64,000 nucleotides of DNA, from NCBI GenBank assembly GCA_024235915.1, contig JACKLO010000009.1:392308-456307 (forward strand), given 5' to 3'. Position 1 is the stretch's first letter. Every line of letters begins with the position of its first letter. Source of the stretch: Burkholderiaceae bacterium. GTDB lineage: Bacteria > Pseudomonadota > Gammaproteobacteria > Burkholderiales > Burkholderiaceae_C. Below, in pieces: positions 16,649-25,861 of the stretch. Made by a program: the position numbers and the translations under genes. The notes below the pieces were generated by a model. The model was not told the DNA's origin. It ran no database searches and saw nothing but the letters and a program-made list of their open reading frames with translations.

Positions 16649-18103
16649 GTGCAGACCTTGGAGACGGACTACCTGATCATCGGCGCCGGGGCCGTGGGCC
16701 TGGCCTTCGCCGACACGCTGCTGGCGCACAGCGACGCGACCATGCTCATCGTCGACCGCCACGGCCTGCCCGGTGGCCACTGGAACGATGCGTACAGCTT
16801 CGTCACGCTGCACCAACCATCGTCCTTCTACGGCGTGGCGTCGCTGCCGCTGGGTCAGGGCCGGACCGACACCCAAGGAGCAAACGCCGGCATGCAGGAA
16901 CTGGCCACCGGCGCCGAGGTGCTGGCGCACTTCCAGCAGGCGATGCAGCAGCGCCTGCTGCCCAGCGGGCGCGTGACCTACCGGCCGATGAGCAACTGGC
17001 GCACCGACGGCGGCCGGCACCAGCTGGTGTCGCTGCTGTCGGGCGAGACCACCCAGGTGCGCGTGCGCCGGCGCGTGGTGGACGCCACCTATTTCGGCTC
17101 GCAGGTGCCGTCCACGCACGTGCCCGCCTTCGCCGTGGCGCCAGGCACCCGCCTGGTGCCACCCAACGCCCTGCCCCACCTGGGCCGCACGCCCGATGAC
17201 CTGCCGCGGCACTTTGTGGTGCTGGGCGCCGGCAAGACCGCCATGGACGCCATCACCTGGCTGTTGGCAGCGGGGGCCCCACCGGAACGCATCGGCTGGG
17301 TTCGCCCGCGCGAATCGTGGCTGATCGACCGCCGCAGCACCCAGCCGACGATGGCGCACTTCGAGGCCGTGTTCGGCGCCCAGGTGGCGCTGATGGAAGC
17401 CCTGGCCACCGCGACCACGGCCGACGAACTCTTCGAACGCCAGGAAGCTGCCGGCGGCATGCTGCGCATCGACCCCGATGCACGGCCGACGATGTTCCAC
17501 TACGCCACGATCTCCCCGGGTGAACTGGCGCAGCTGCGGCGCATCACCCAGGTCTGGCGCGGGCAGCGCGTGCGGGCCCTCGAGCCTGGCGCCCTGGTGT
17601 TTGCCGATGACCAGCGAGTGCCGGTGCCCGAGGGCACGCTGTTCGTGGACTGCACCGCCACCGCCGTCACCCGCCGGCCACCGGTGCCGGTGTTCCAGCC
17701 TGGGCGCATCGCGCTGCAGATGGTGCGGGTGCCGCAGCCCACCTTCAGCGCGGCGCTGATCGCGCGCCTGGAAGCCGGCGTCGGCGCCAGCGGGCAGGAC
17801 GATGCACGTCGCAACGCCATGGCGCGCGCCATCCCGCTGCCCGATGGGCTGGATGGCTACCCCGTGGCCACGCTGGTGGGCCTGCAGAACCAGATGCAAT
17901 GGGGCCAGGACGCGGACCTGCGGAACTGGATCCGCGACTGCCGGCTCGATGGCTTCGGCCGCCTGGCCACCGCGGTGAACCGCGACGACCCGGCCGATGC
18001 CGCGCGGATCGCCCTGCTGGCGCGCCTGCGGGCCGCCGGGCCAGGGGTGATGGCCGCGGCGCCGCGCTGGCTGGCAGGAGCGCAGCGCGCCGCTGGCGCC
18101 TGA
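16649..18103 (+). CDS. FAD/NAD(P)-dependent oxidoreductase
   Basis: 484 residues from a GTG start with GGAG 8 bases upstream. The N-terminal dinucleotide fold is clear (DYLIIGAGAVGLAFAD, about 7-22), followed by PGGHWNDAYSF, typical of flavin monooxygenase-like proteins, and a second nucleotide fold (FVVLGAGKTAMDA, about 190-202). The substrate is unknown. There is no signal peptide, so it should be cytoplasmic. Its divergent partner is the DUF2855 gene. Alternatives are a flavin-containing monooxygenase or a dehydrogenase. Confidence 0.75.
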   Translation: MQTLETDYLIIGAGAVGLAFADTLLAHSDATMLIVDRHGLPGGHWNDAYSFVTLHQPSSFYGVASLPLGQGRTDTQGANAGMQELATGAEVLAHFQQAMQQRLLPSGRVTYRPMSNWRTDGGRHQLVSLLSGETTQVRVRRRVVDATYFGSQVPSTHVPAFAVAPGTRLVPPNALPHLGRTPDDLPRHFVVLGAGKTAMDAITWLLAAGAPPERIGWVRPRESWLIDRRSTQPTMAHFEAVFGAQVALMEALATATTADELFERQEAAGGMLRIDPDARPTMFHYATISPGELAQLRRITQVWRGQRVRALEPGALVFADDQRVPVPEGTLFVDCTATAVTRRPPVPVFQPGRIALQMVRVPQPTFSAALIARLEAGVGASGQDDARRNAMARAIPLPDGLDGYPVATLVGLQNQMQWGQDADLRNWIRDCRLDGFGRLATAVNRDDPADAARIALLARLRAAGPGVMAAAPRWLAGAQRAAGA

Positions 18104-18119
18104 GACGGGCGGCGGCCGG

Positions 18120-20003
18120 TCAGTCGCCCAGGGCGACGCCCTCGCGCCTGGGATCCACCCCCGCCTGCCAGCCTTCGCGCACCCGCAGCACGGTGGCCAG
18201 GCCACTGGTGAGTGGTGCGCGGGCGGTACGGTGGCCACGCGCCTGCAGCGCCGTCTCCAGGGCATCCAGCGCGACCGCATCGGGGTGGCTGCGGTCCAGC
18301 ACCGTCACGGGCGTGTTGAAGGCGGCAGCCACCGCCAATGCCGTGGCCGCCTGGGCGTCCAGCTGCCAGTCCAGCAGCGCCACCAGATGCTGGGCGACGA
18401 ACGGGATGATGGCGGCGCCGCCTGGTGAACCGGTCACCGCCAGCAGGGCACCGCGCGTGCCGTCGGCCCGGCGTTCGAAGACCAGCGTCGGCGACATCGA
18501 GCTGCGCGGCCGCTTGCCGCCCTGCAGCCGGTTGGCCACCGGACCTTCGGCATCCTCAGGCTGTGCCGAAAAGTCGGTGAGCTGGTTGTTGAGCACGAAG
18601 CCGCGCACGACCCGCCACGCGCCCAGGCTGGCTTCCACCGACGACGTCATCGCCACCGCGTTGCCCCAACGGTCGACGATGGACACATGCGAGGTGCCGT
18701 GTTCGGGGCCGGCATGCGCGCCGCGGGCCTCAGCGTCGAAACGGCCCGCAGGCGCCACGCCCAGGCTGCGGTCGGCCCGGATCATCGCCGCGCGGCTGCG
18801 CAGGTAGGCCGGGTCCAGCAGCGACGCCACGCCGCGCCCGGGCAGGGGCACGAAGTGGGTGTCGGCCACGTAGCGGTTGCGGTCGGCGAAGGCCAGGCGC
18901 TGCGCCTCGACCAGGCGGTGCAGGGCCTCGGGGCCCGGCGGCGGCATCGGTGCCGCGGCCAGCAGGCCCAGCACCTGGGCCACGGCGATGCCGCCGGACG
19001 ACGGCGGGCCCATGCCGCAGACCACCCAGCGCCGGTAGTCGCTGCAGACGGGTTCGCGTTCGACCGCCCGGTAGCCGGCCAGATCGGCCGCCGTCATGCG
19101 GCCAGGCGTCAGCGCACCGGGCGCCGCCGGGTCGGCCCGGGTACGCTGCACCTCGGCCACGATGTCGTCGGCGATCGGCCCGCGGTAGAAGGCCTCGGCG
19201 CCTTTCGCGGCCAATGTGCGCAGCGTGGCGGCGTAGGCCGGGTTGCGCAGTGGGCTGCCGGCGGCGCGCGGACGGCCATCGGCGTCCAGGAACAGCGCCG
19301 CGGCGTCGGCGTCGCGCAACAGCTGAGCGCGCTGGGTGGCGATGGCGTCGGCCAGCCGCAGCGGCACGGCAAAGCCGCGCTCGGCCAGGCCGATGGCGGG
19401 GTCGAAGGCCCGCGCCCAGGGCAGGCGCCCGTGCTGTGCGTGCAGCGCCTCCAGCGCGCGCAGCACTCCGGGCACGCCGATGCTGCGGCCACTGGCGCGG
19501 GTGTCGGGCAGCGGTGCGCGGCGGTCGCTGGTGTCGATCCAGCGCAGGTCGTCCGGCAACGCGGCGGCGGGCGCGGTCTCGCGGCCATCCCAGGTCTGCA
19601 CGCGGCCGCTGGCGTCCATGTGTACGATGAAGGCGCCGCCGCCAATGCCGGAACTCTGCGGTTCCACCAGGCCCAGCACCAGTTGCACCGCGAGTGCCGC
19701 ATCGGCCGCCGTGCCACCGGCACGCAACGTGGCCAGGCCCACTTCGCTGGCCAGCGGATGCGCGGTGACGACCATCTGCCGCGCCGCATGCACCGGCTGC
19801 AGGCCGGGGCGCCAGCCGGACGCGCGCTCGGGGGCGGCGGGGATGGCCGGTGGCGGGCTGGCCACGACAGACGGCGCCTGGACCGGCGCCGTGGCCGGCG
19901 CCGACAGCGCCGGCGGATCGGCCGGCTGCGGCAGGCCGGCACAGGCGGCCAGGAGAATCGACGCGGCGGCCGCCAACACGGCCAGCACGGCCCGAGTCTT
20001 CAC
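18120..20003 (-). CDS. ggt: gamma-glutamyltransferase, predicted lipoprotein
   Basis: 627 residues from a GTG start. The N terminus is a lipoprotein signal with lipobox LLAAC (Cys 21), so the enzyme is probably anchored in the periplasm. The rest is an Ntn-hydrolase of the GGT family: GGTAADAAL (about 97), SGIGGGAFIVH (about 118), and the autocleavage site at HGTSHVSIVD with the nucleophile at T437. GPPSSGG (332-338) is the conserved small-subunit or oxyanion loop. It cleaves glutathione and other gamma-glutamyl compounds. It lies 23 bases downstream of argG on the same strand. The start is uncertain; an earlier GTG is available a few codons upstream. Confidence 0.9.
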   Translation of the reverse strand: MKTRAVLAVLAAAASILLAACAGLPQPADPPALSAPATAPVQAPSVVASPPPAIPAAPERASGWRPGLQPVHAARQMVVTAHPLASEVGLATLRAGGTAADAALAVQLVLGLVEPQSSGIGGGAFIVHMDASGRVQTWDGRETAPAAALPDDLRWIDTSDRRAPLPDTRASGRSIGVPGVLRALEALHAQHGRLPWARAFDPAIGLAERGFAVPLRLADAIATQRAQLLRDADAAALFLDADGRPRAAGSPLRNPAYAATLRTLAAKGAEAFYRGPIADDIVAEVQRTRADPAAPGALTPGRMTAADLAGYRAVEREPVCSDYRRWVVCGMGPPSSGGIAVAQVLGLLAAAPMPPPGPEALHRLVEAQRLAFADRNRYVADTHFVPLPGRGVASLLDPAYLRSRAAMIRADRSLGVAPAGRFDAEARGAHAGPEHGTSHVSIVDRWGNAVAMTSSVEASLGAWRVVRGFVLNNQLTDFSAQPEDAEGPVANRLQGGKRPRSSMSPTLVFERRADGTRGALLAVTGSPGGAAIIPFVAQHLVALLDWQLDAQAATALAVAAAFNTPVTVLDRSHPDAVALDALETALQARGHRTARAPLTSGLATVLRVREGWQAGVDPRREGVALGD

Positions 20004-20026
20004 CGGCCGCCGCAGCCGCACGGGGT

Positions 20027-21367
20027 TCAGCCCTCGCTGGCCGGCTTGTCCAGCAGCGGGATGGAACCGCCCGCACCGCGCAGCAACCCGGTGCTGCTGT
20101 AGATGCCCAGCTTGTGGCGCGTGTCCTGGATGTCCAGGTTGCGCATCGTCAGCTGGCCGATGCGGTCGGTCTGCGTGAAGGGCGCGTCCTCCACCTTTTC
20201 CATGCTCAGCCGCTCGGGCGCATAGGTGAGGTTGGGACTCTCGGTGTCGAGGATGCTGTAGTCGTTGCCGCGACGCAGTTCCAGCGTCACCGTGCCGGTG
20301 ATGGCGCGCGCCACCCAGCGCTGCGCCGTCTCGCGCAGCATCAGGCACTGTGGGTCGAACCAGCGGCCCTGGTAGAGCAGCCGGCCCAGGCGCATGCCGT
20401 TGATGCGGTACTGCTCGATGGTGTCCTCGTTGTGGATGCCGGTGACCAGGCGCTCGTAGGCCGTGTGCAGCAGCGCCATGCCCGGGGCCTCGTAGATGCC
20501 GCGGCTCTTGGCCTCGATGATGCGGTTCTCGATCTGGTCGCACATGCCCAGGCCGTGGCGGCCGCCGATGCGGTTGGCCTCCTCGAACAGTTCCACCGCG
20601 CTGGCGAAGCTGCAGCCGTTCAGTGCCACCGGCTGGCCTTCCTCGAAGGTCACGCTCACCGTCTCGGTCTTGACGTCGACCTCGGGCTTCCAGAAGGCCA
20701 CGCCCATGATCGGGTTGACGATGTTGACGCTGGCGTTCAGGTACTCCAGGTCCTTGGCCTCGTGGGTGGCGCCGAGCATGTTGCTGTCGGTGCTGTAGGC
20801 CTTCTCGACGCTCATCTTGTAGTCGAAGCCGTGGGCGACGAGGTACTCGCTCATCTCCTTGCGGCCGCCCAGCTCGTCGATGAAGCGCTGGTCCAGCCAG
20901 GGCTTGTAGACCTGCAGCGCCGGGTTGGCCAGCAGCCCGTAGCGGTAGAAGCGCTCGATGTCGTTGCCCTTGTAGGTGCTGCCGTCGCCCCAGATGTTGA
21001 CGCCGTCGTCGCGCATGGCCACCACCAGCGCGGTGCCGGTGACGGCACGGCCCAGCGGCGTGGTGTTGTAGTAGGTGGCGCCGCCGGTCTTCACGTGGAA
21101 GGCATTGCACTGGATGGCGGCGATGCCCTCGGCCACCAGCTGCGCGCGGCAGTCCACCAGGCGCGCGATGTCGGCGCCATAGGCCAGCGCCTTCTTCGGG
21201 ATGGCGTCGTAGTCGCTCTCGTCGGGCTGGCCCAGGTTGGCGGTGTAGGCGCAGGGGATGGCGCCCTTCTGGCGCATCCAGTGCACCGCGGCGCTGGTGT
21301 CCAGGCCGCCGGAGAAGGCGATGCCGACGCGTTCGCCGGCGGGCAGGGTTTGCAGGATGTGGCTCAT
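20027..21367 (-). CDS. argG: argininosuccinate synthase (long form)
   Basis: 446 residues, the long E. coli-type ArgG rather than the ~400-residue form found in many bacteria. It condenses citrulline and aspartate with ATP in arginine synthesis. The pyrophosphatase loop AFSGGLDTSAAV (17-28) is intact, and GGRHGLGMCDQIENR and STDSNMLGATHEAKDLE match the family. No other arg gene is nearby. It is transcribed ahead of the gamma-glutamyltransferase gene, with a 75-base gap to the upstream methyltransferase gene. Confidence 0.96.
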   Translation of the reverse strand: MSHILQTLPAGERVGIAFSGGLDTSAAVHWMRQKGAIPCAYTANLGQPDESDYDAIPKKALAYGADIARLVDCRAQLVAEGIAAIQCNAFHVKTGGATYYNTTPLGRAVTGTALVVAMRDDGVNIWGDGSTYKGNDIERFYRYGLLANPALQVYKPWLDQRFIDELGGRKEMSEYLVAHGFDYKMSVEKAYSTDSNMLGATHEAKDLEYLNASVNIVNPIMGVAFWKPEVDVKTETVSVTFEEGQPVALNGCSFASAVELFEEANRIGGRHGLGMCDQIENRIIEAKSRGIYEAPGMALLHTAYERLVTGIHNEDTIEQYRINGMRLGRLLYQGRWFDPQCLMLRETAQRWVARAITGTVTLELRRGNDYSILDTESPNLTYAPERLSMEKVEDAPFTQTDRIGQLTMRNLDIQDTRHKLGIYSSTGLLRGAGGSIPLLDKPASEG

Positions 21368-21442
21368 CGTCGGAGATGCGGTAACGGGGGCAACCCCGCG
21401 ATTGTCGCCCGGCGGCAGGCCTGCGTCCGCCAGTCCTGTGGA

Positions 21443-22222
21443 TCAGCGCGCCACGGCCAGGATGAACAGCCGCCGGAACGGGAACAGCGTGCGCCCATCG
21501 GCCAGCGGCGGGTAGGCGGCGCGCACCCGGGTGGCGTAGTCGGCCTCGAAGGCCACGGCCTCGTCCGGCGGCAGCGCCTGCAGGAAGCGCATCAGCCAGG
21601 TGCCCTTGGTGTATTCCTTCACCGGGTCGGTGCCGGTCAGCAGCTGCTGGTACTCGGTCTCCCAGACGTCCACCGCGGTGACGTGCGGCGTCAGCCGCTC
21701 GATGTACCAGCGCGGCTCGGCCACCGGCGGCGGCGTCACCAACGGCATCAGTCGTTCGCGCCAGGGGCCTTCGCGCACGGTGTCGTGGATCAGCTGGTGC
21801 GACGGCGCGCCGAAGTTGCGCGGCATCTGCACCGCCAGCATGCCGCCGGGCCGCAGCCGCTGCAGCAGCGCAGGGAACAGCGAGGCATGGTCGGGCAACC
21901 AGTGCAGCGCCGCGTTGGAAAAGATCAGGTCCCGCCCTCCGGCCGGTGCCCAGGCCGCGGTGTCGGCGATGTCGGCCCGCTGCCAGCGCACGCGCGACCC
22001 GGCTGGGGCTTCGCGCGCCAGCATGTCGGCGCTGTCGTCGACCCCGGTCACCTCGGCCCGCGGCCAGCGCGCCGCGATGCGTTGCGTCGCGCTGCCAGTG
22101 CCGCAGCCCAGGTCGACCACGCGCAGCGGCTGCAAGGCCTCGGGCACACGGGCCAGCAGGTCCAGCGCTGGTTGCAGGCGCGGGGCGGCGAACTTCAGGT
22201 ACTGGTCGGCGTTCCAGGCCAT
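21443..22222 (-). CDS. tam: trans-aconitate 2-methyltransferase-like SAM enzyme
   Basis: 259 residues. The N terminus MAWNADQYLKF and the SAM site VVDLGCGTGSATQ are typical of Tam, and FSNAALHWLPDH and VQMPRNFGAPSH fit the same family. Tam methylates trans-aconitate, an inhibitor of aconitase, in the cytosol. GAGGGGAG precedes the ATG. It is divergent from the large AfsR-like regulator across 114 bases. Other small-acid methyltransferases share this fold, so the substrate is assigned by similarity only. Confidence 0.8.
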   Translation of the reverse strand: MAWNADQYLKFAAPRLQPALDLLARVPEALQPLRVVDLGCGTGSATQRIAARWPRAEVTGVDDSADMLAREAPAGSRVRWQRADIADTAAWAPAGGRDLIFSNAALHWLPDHASLFPALLQRLRPGGMLAVQMPRNFGAPSHQLIHDTVREGPWRERLMPLVTPPPVAEPRWYIERLTPHVTAVDVWETEYQQLLTGTDPVKEYTKGTWLMRFLQALPPDEAVAFEADYATRVRAAYPPLADGRTLFPFRRLFILAVAR

Positions 22223-22336
22223 GGCGGACTCCCCTCGCATTGGTGGATGGCAGCCCATTGTGGCCATGCGCCGTGCCCCTGTGCATCGCCTATGCTTGCC
22301 GCGCCGCATGGTGCCGCACAGCGCCAAACCCTCCGC

Positions 22337-25300
22337 ATGCCTTCCACGCCGCCGCCCTCTGCCAACACCGCTGGCGACGCGCCTACGCTGCGTCTGTTCG
22401 GTCCGCCGGCGCTGGTGGCGGGGACCTCGAGGCTTCCTTTCTCGCCAGAGCGTCGTTTCCAACTGCTCGCCGTGCTCGCGCTGGCAGACGGCCAGTGGGT
22501 GACGCGGGATCGGCTGGCGCAGCTGTTGTGGCCGGCTCACGACGCGGCGGCTGCGCGCAGCAACCTGCGCACGGTGGTGCATCGTGCGCGACTGCTGCCT
22601 GGTGCCCAGACGCTTGAAACCACCGAGCAGGCCTTGCGCTGGCTCGTCGGACACGATGTGCAGGCCTTTCTGGCGGCCTTGGGCAGCCCGGATGCCACGA
22701 CGCGGGCAGACGCCGTGGAAACTGGCGGCGGGCCCTTGATGGAGGGGCTGGACGACCCCGGCAACCCCGCCTGGTCCGACTGGCTGGACACCCAGCGCCA
22801 GCGCGTCGCCGTGGCCTGGCAGACCGCCGCCTGGGCCTGGCTGGCGCAGGCGGACGAACCAGCGGCGCGCGCCGCCGTGGCCGACCGGCTGCTGGCGCAC
22901 GATCCGCTCGACGAGACCGCCATGGCCGCCGTGCTGCAGGCTGCGATCGCCCGTGGCCATGCCGTCGCCGCGCGCCAGCGCTTCCAGGCCTTCGCCCACC
23001 GGCTGGCGGAGGAACTGGGCATCGAACCGGCGCAGCACCTGCGTGAGCTGATGGCAGGCCTCGAAGGGCATGAGCCTGCGACTGCCCCTTCGGTGCAGGC
23101 GGATTCGGCCGCGACGGCGCGTCCGGCTGTCGTCCTGGACACCGGCCACGCACTGGTCGGCCGACAGATGGAGCGTGCCGAGGCCCGGGCGCTGCTGGCC
23201 CGCGCCGATTGCCGGCTGCTGACCCTGGTCGGGCCGGGGGGCGTCGGCAAGAGCCGCCTGGCGCGCGTGGTGGCGGGTCTGACCGACCCCGCCAAGGACC
23301 GCAGCGATGCCGACTTTCCCGGCGGCGTCTGGTGGGTGGACCTGCAGGACCTGACCCAGGCCTCGGCCCTGCTGCCACGGCTGGCGCAGCAGCTGGCGGT
23401 GCAGACGCTGGACGAACGCACGGCCCTGGCCCAGGTGGCGGCCGCGTTGCCGGTGCAGCGCTGCCTGCTGGTGCTGGACAACGCGGAGCACCTCCTGGAT
23501 CCGGCCGGCCAGGACAGCCTGAATCCGGTGCTCGACGGCCTGCTGGCCGCGCACCCCACGGTCTGCCTGCTGGTGACGTCCCGCGTGCGCCTGGGCGCGG
23601 CCGCACCGCTGCAGGCCGCCGAGTGGCTGCTGCCGGTGCCTGGCCTGGCGGTGCCCGACGACGACAGCCGGGACGTCGACGCCGCAGGGGCCTTCGACGC
23701 CGTGCAGCTCTTCGCCCGCCGCGCGCGCCAGGCCGATCCGCGTTTCGAACTGGCGGCGCACATCGACGCGGTGATCGACATCGCCGGCGCCGTGGGCGGC
23801 ATGCCATTGGCCCTGGAGTTGGCGGCCAGCTGGGTCCGCCTGATGCCACCGGCGGCCATCGCCGACGAGTTGCGGCGCTCGCTCGACCTGCTGCAGCGCC
23901 ACCCGACGGCCGGCGGCCTGCCCGCACGGCCCGAGCACGTGAGCGTGCGCGACGTGCTCGCGCAATCGGTGGCGCTTCTGTCGCCCCTGGAACGACAGGC
24001 GCTGGCGGCGGTGTCGGTGTTCCAGGACGGCTTCACCCGCGATGCAGCCCGGGCGCTGGGCCGCCACACGGCGCTGCCGCTGCTGTCGGCCCTGTCCGAT
24101 CGCGGCCTGCTGGCCACCGACGCGGACGGCCGCTTCCGCCTGCACCCGCTGGTGCAGACATTGGGCGCGGAGTTGCTTGCGGCCGATGCGGTGCTGGCCG
24201 ATGCCACCGCGCAGGCGCACAGCCGCCACTTCGCGCAGTTCATGCACAGCCTGGCGCCGCTGACACGCGGCAACCTGCACCAGCTGGTGCAAGCCGTGGA
24301 CGCCGAGTTCGCCAACGTCTGCCGCGCCTGGGAAGCCGCGTTGGCGGCGGGCCAGAGCGTAGCCCTGGGCCAGATCGTGCGGCCGCTGTGGGTGCACTTC
24401 GAAGTCACCGGCCGTCTGCAGGAAGGCATCCGGCGGTTGCGCCCGGCACTGCCACGTCTGGAACCCCTCGCAAATCACGATGCCCAGGCGGGCTGGGCGC
24501 TGTCACGCCTTCGACACGGCCTGTCGATGCTGATGCACCGCGGCGGTCACCAGGCCGACGGCCTGGCCGTGGCCGAGGCCGGCATGGCCGCCGGGCTTCA
24601 ATCGGACGACCTCGAGGCCCTGGTGGGCTGCCAGCTCAACAGTGGCAGTTGCCTGATGGCGCTGGGCCGCCTGGACGAAGCCCATGCCAGATTCCAGCAG
24701 GCGTTGGCCCTCGCGCGCGACCGTGCGGACACGCACTGCATTGCCTGGGCGCTGGGCAACCTGGCCGTGAGCCACAGCGCGCTGGGCGACGCGGAGGCCG
24801 CCATCGTGCATGGCGAGCAGGCGCTGCAGCTCGACCGGCAGCAGGGCAACCAGTACCAGGTCGCGGTGCACCTGGTGAACCTGGGTGCGGCCCAGCTCGA
24901 TGCGGGCCACCTGCCGGCGGCGATCGAATGGACGCGGCAGGCCGTCCAGCACACGCACGACCATGGCCTGGTGCTGTTTGAACTGCATGCGCGCAGCAAC
25001 CTTGCGGGCTTCCTGATGCGGGGAGGCCGCCTGGACGAAGCGCGGGCGCTGACGCTCCAATGCCTGCGCGCCGCCCGCACGCAGGGGCTGCTGGTGGTGC
25101 AAGCCATGCAGCTGACCGTGCTGGCGCGCATGGAGGTGCGGGCCGGCCGCCTGGATGCTGCCCTGCCACCGATCCGCGAGGCCCTGGGCCTGGTGCTGGG
25201 CCACGGCCTGCAGAGCGAGTTGCCGCTGGTGCTGCGCACCTGGGCCGCACTGTGCGAAGGCCGGGGGCAGGTGGTGCAGGCGGCCCGTGTGCTGCAGTGC

Positions 25301-25459
25301 GCGATCAGCATGGTCGCCACTTCGCCGTCGGATGCCCGCTTCTTCGGCCAATTGCTGGCCGGCTTGCCCCTGGATGCACAGGCTCGGGCCGAGGCGGCGG
25401 CGCACCCGCTGACGCCGGACGAGGTCCTGGCCGACATCGCCGCGCCTCAACCGGGTTGA
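22337..25459 (+). CDS. AfsR/SARP-like regulator: winged helix, BTAD, NB-ARC ATPase, TPR
   Basis: 1040 residues. Residues about 15-100 form an OmpR-like winged helix, about 105-240 the bacterial transcriptional activation domain (HDPLDETAMAAVL, EELGIEPAQHLRELM), about 270-560 an NB-ARC-type ATPase with Walker A GPGGVGKS (299-306) and Walker B LLVLDNAEHLL, and the last 400 residues TPR-like helical repeats. This layout is best known from actinobacterial antibiotic regulators but also occurs in proteobacteria, where targets are mostly unknown. ATP binding and a ligand or protein signal on the TPR surface likely gate DNA binding. It is divergent from tam; nothing here identifies its regulon. The start at 22337 is the first that keeps the winged helix intact. 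Confidence 0.85.
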   Translation: MPSTPPPSANTAGDAPTLRLFGPPALVAGTSRLPFSPERRFQLLAVLALADGQWVTRDRLAQLLWPAHDAAAARSNLRTVVHRARLLPGAQTLETTEQALRWLVGHDVQAFLAALGSPDATTRADAVETGGGPLMEGLDDPGNPAWSDWLDTQRQRVAVAWQTAAWAWLAQADEPAARAAVADRLLAHDPLDETAMAAVLQAAIARGHAVAARQRFQAFAHRLAEELGIEPAQHLRELMAGLEGHEPATAPSVQADSAATARPAVVLDTGHALVGRQMERAEARALLARADCRLLTLVGPGGVGKSRLARVVAGLTDPAKDRSDADFPGGVWWVDLQDLTQASALLPRLAQQLAVQTLDERTALAQVAAALPVQRCLLVLDNAEHLLDPAGQDSLNPVLDGLLAAHPTVCLLVTSRVRLGAAAPLQAAEWLLPVPGLAVPDDDSRDVDAAGAFDAVQLFARRARQADPRFELAAHIDAVIDIAGAVGGMPLALELAASWVRLMPPAAIADELRRSLDLLQRHPTAGGLPARPEHVSVRDVLAQSVALLSPLERQALAAVSVFQDGFTRDAARALGRHTALPLLSALSDRGLLATDADGRFRLHPLVQTLGAELLAADAVLADATAQAHSRHFAQFMHSLAPLTRGNLHQLVQAVDAEFANVCRAWEAALAAGQSVALGQIVRPLWVHFEVTGRLQEGIRRLRPALPRLEPLANHDAQAGWALSRLRHGLSMLMHRGGHQADGLAVAEAGMAAGLQSDDLEALVGCQLNSGSCLMALGRLDEAHARFQQALALARDRADTHCIAWALGNLAVSHSALGDAEAAIVHGEQALQLDRQQGNQYQVAVHLVNLGAAQLDAGHLPAAIEWTRQAVQHTHDHGLVLFELHARSNLAGFLMRGGRLDEARALTLQCLRAARTQGLLVVQAMQLTVLARMEVRAGRLDAALPPIREALGLVLGHGLQSELPLVLRTWAALCEGRGQVVQAARVLQCAISMVATSPSDARFFGQLLAGLPLDAQARAEAAAHPLTPDEVLADIAAPQPG

Positions 25460-25600
25460 ACCGCTGGCTGGCGCGGCCGCCCCGCACCAGACAGCAGCAG
25501 GCGGCCGCCGCCACCCGTGAAACGCTGGTGAAGCGCCTGCCGGGCACAGTGCGCTTCATCGGCAGGCCACCGGCCCGCCACTTACGCCGGGAGCCCCCCA

Positions 25601-25825
25601 ATGGAGCGTTCGACGACCTACCTGCTGAAGGTCTGGCAGACCGCAGGCGGTGGCTTCCGTGCGCACCTGCGCGCCGTGGACCAGGAAGTGGCCCTCGGCT
25701 TTGACAGCGCCGAGTCGTTGGCGAAACACCTGGCGGCGGCAGCGCCGTCGCCGCGTCCGTCGCCGAACTCGCACCCCACCGATGCGCAGCCAGCGCCCGC
25801 CATCGACGACGTGCCACGCCGCTGA
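25601..25825 (+). CDS. small hypothetical protein upstream of a PEP-CTERM gene
   Basis: 74 residues. The first half (TTYLLKVWQTAGGGFRAHL, DSAESLAKHL) looks like a folded beta-alpha domain and the second half is a proline/serine-rich tail. No signal peptide, no known domain. GGGAG lies 8 bases before the ATG. It ends 36 bases before the PEP-CTERM gene and could be co-transcribed with it. Codon bias resembles real genes. Confidence 0.5.
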   Translation: MERSTTYLLKVWQTAGGGFRAHLRAVDQEVALGFDSAESLAKHLAAAAPSPRPSPNSHPTDAQPAPAIDDVPRR

Positions 25826-25861
25826 TCCAGAAGACCCACGACTTCACGAAGGAGAGACGAC

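Noticed and set aside
18120..22286. A single minus-strand frame open for almost 1400 codons
   Set aside because: It joins the true gamma-glutamyltransferase frame to an antisense-like reading of the argG and tam region in another frame; argG and tam have strong family matches in their own frames.
19850..22336. Long plus-strand extension in front of the AfsR-like gene
   Set aside because: The peptide is low-complexity and runs opposite to argG and tam. The regulator's winged helix begins just after 22337.
25520..25600. Sigma-54 promoter upstream of the small gene and PEP-CTERM gene
   Set aside because: GGGCACAGTGCGCTTC resembles TGGCAC-N5-TTGC, but the GG-to-GC spacing does not fit.
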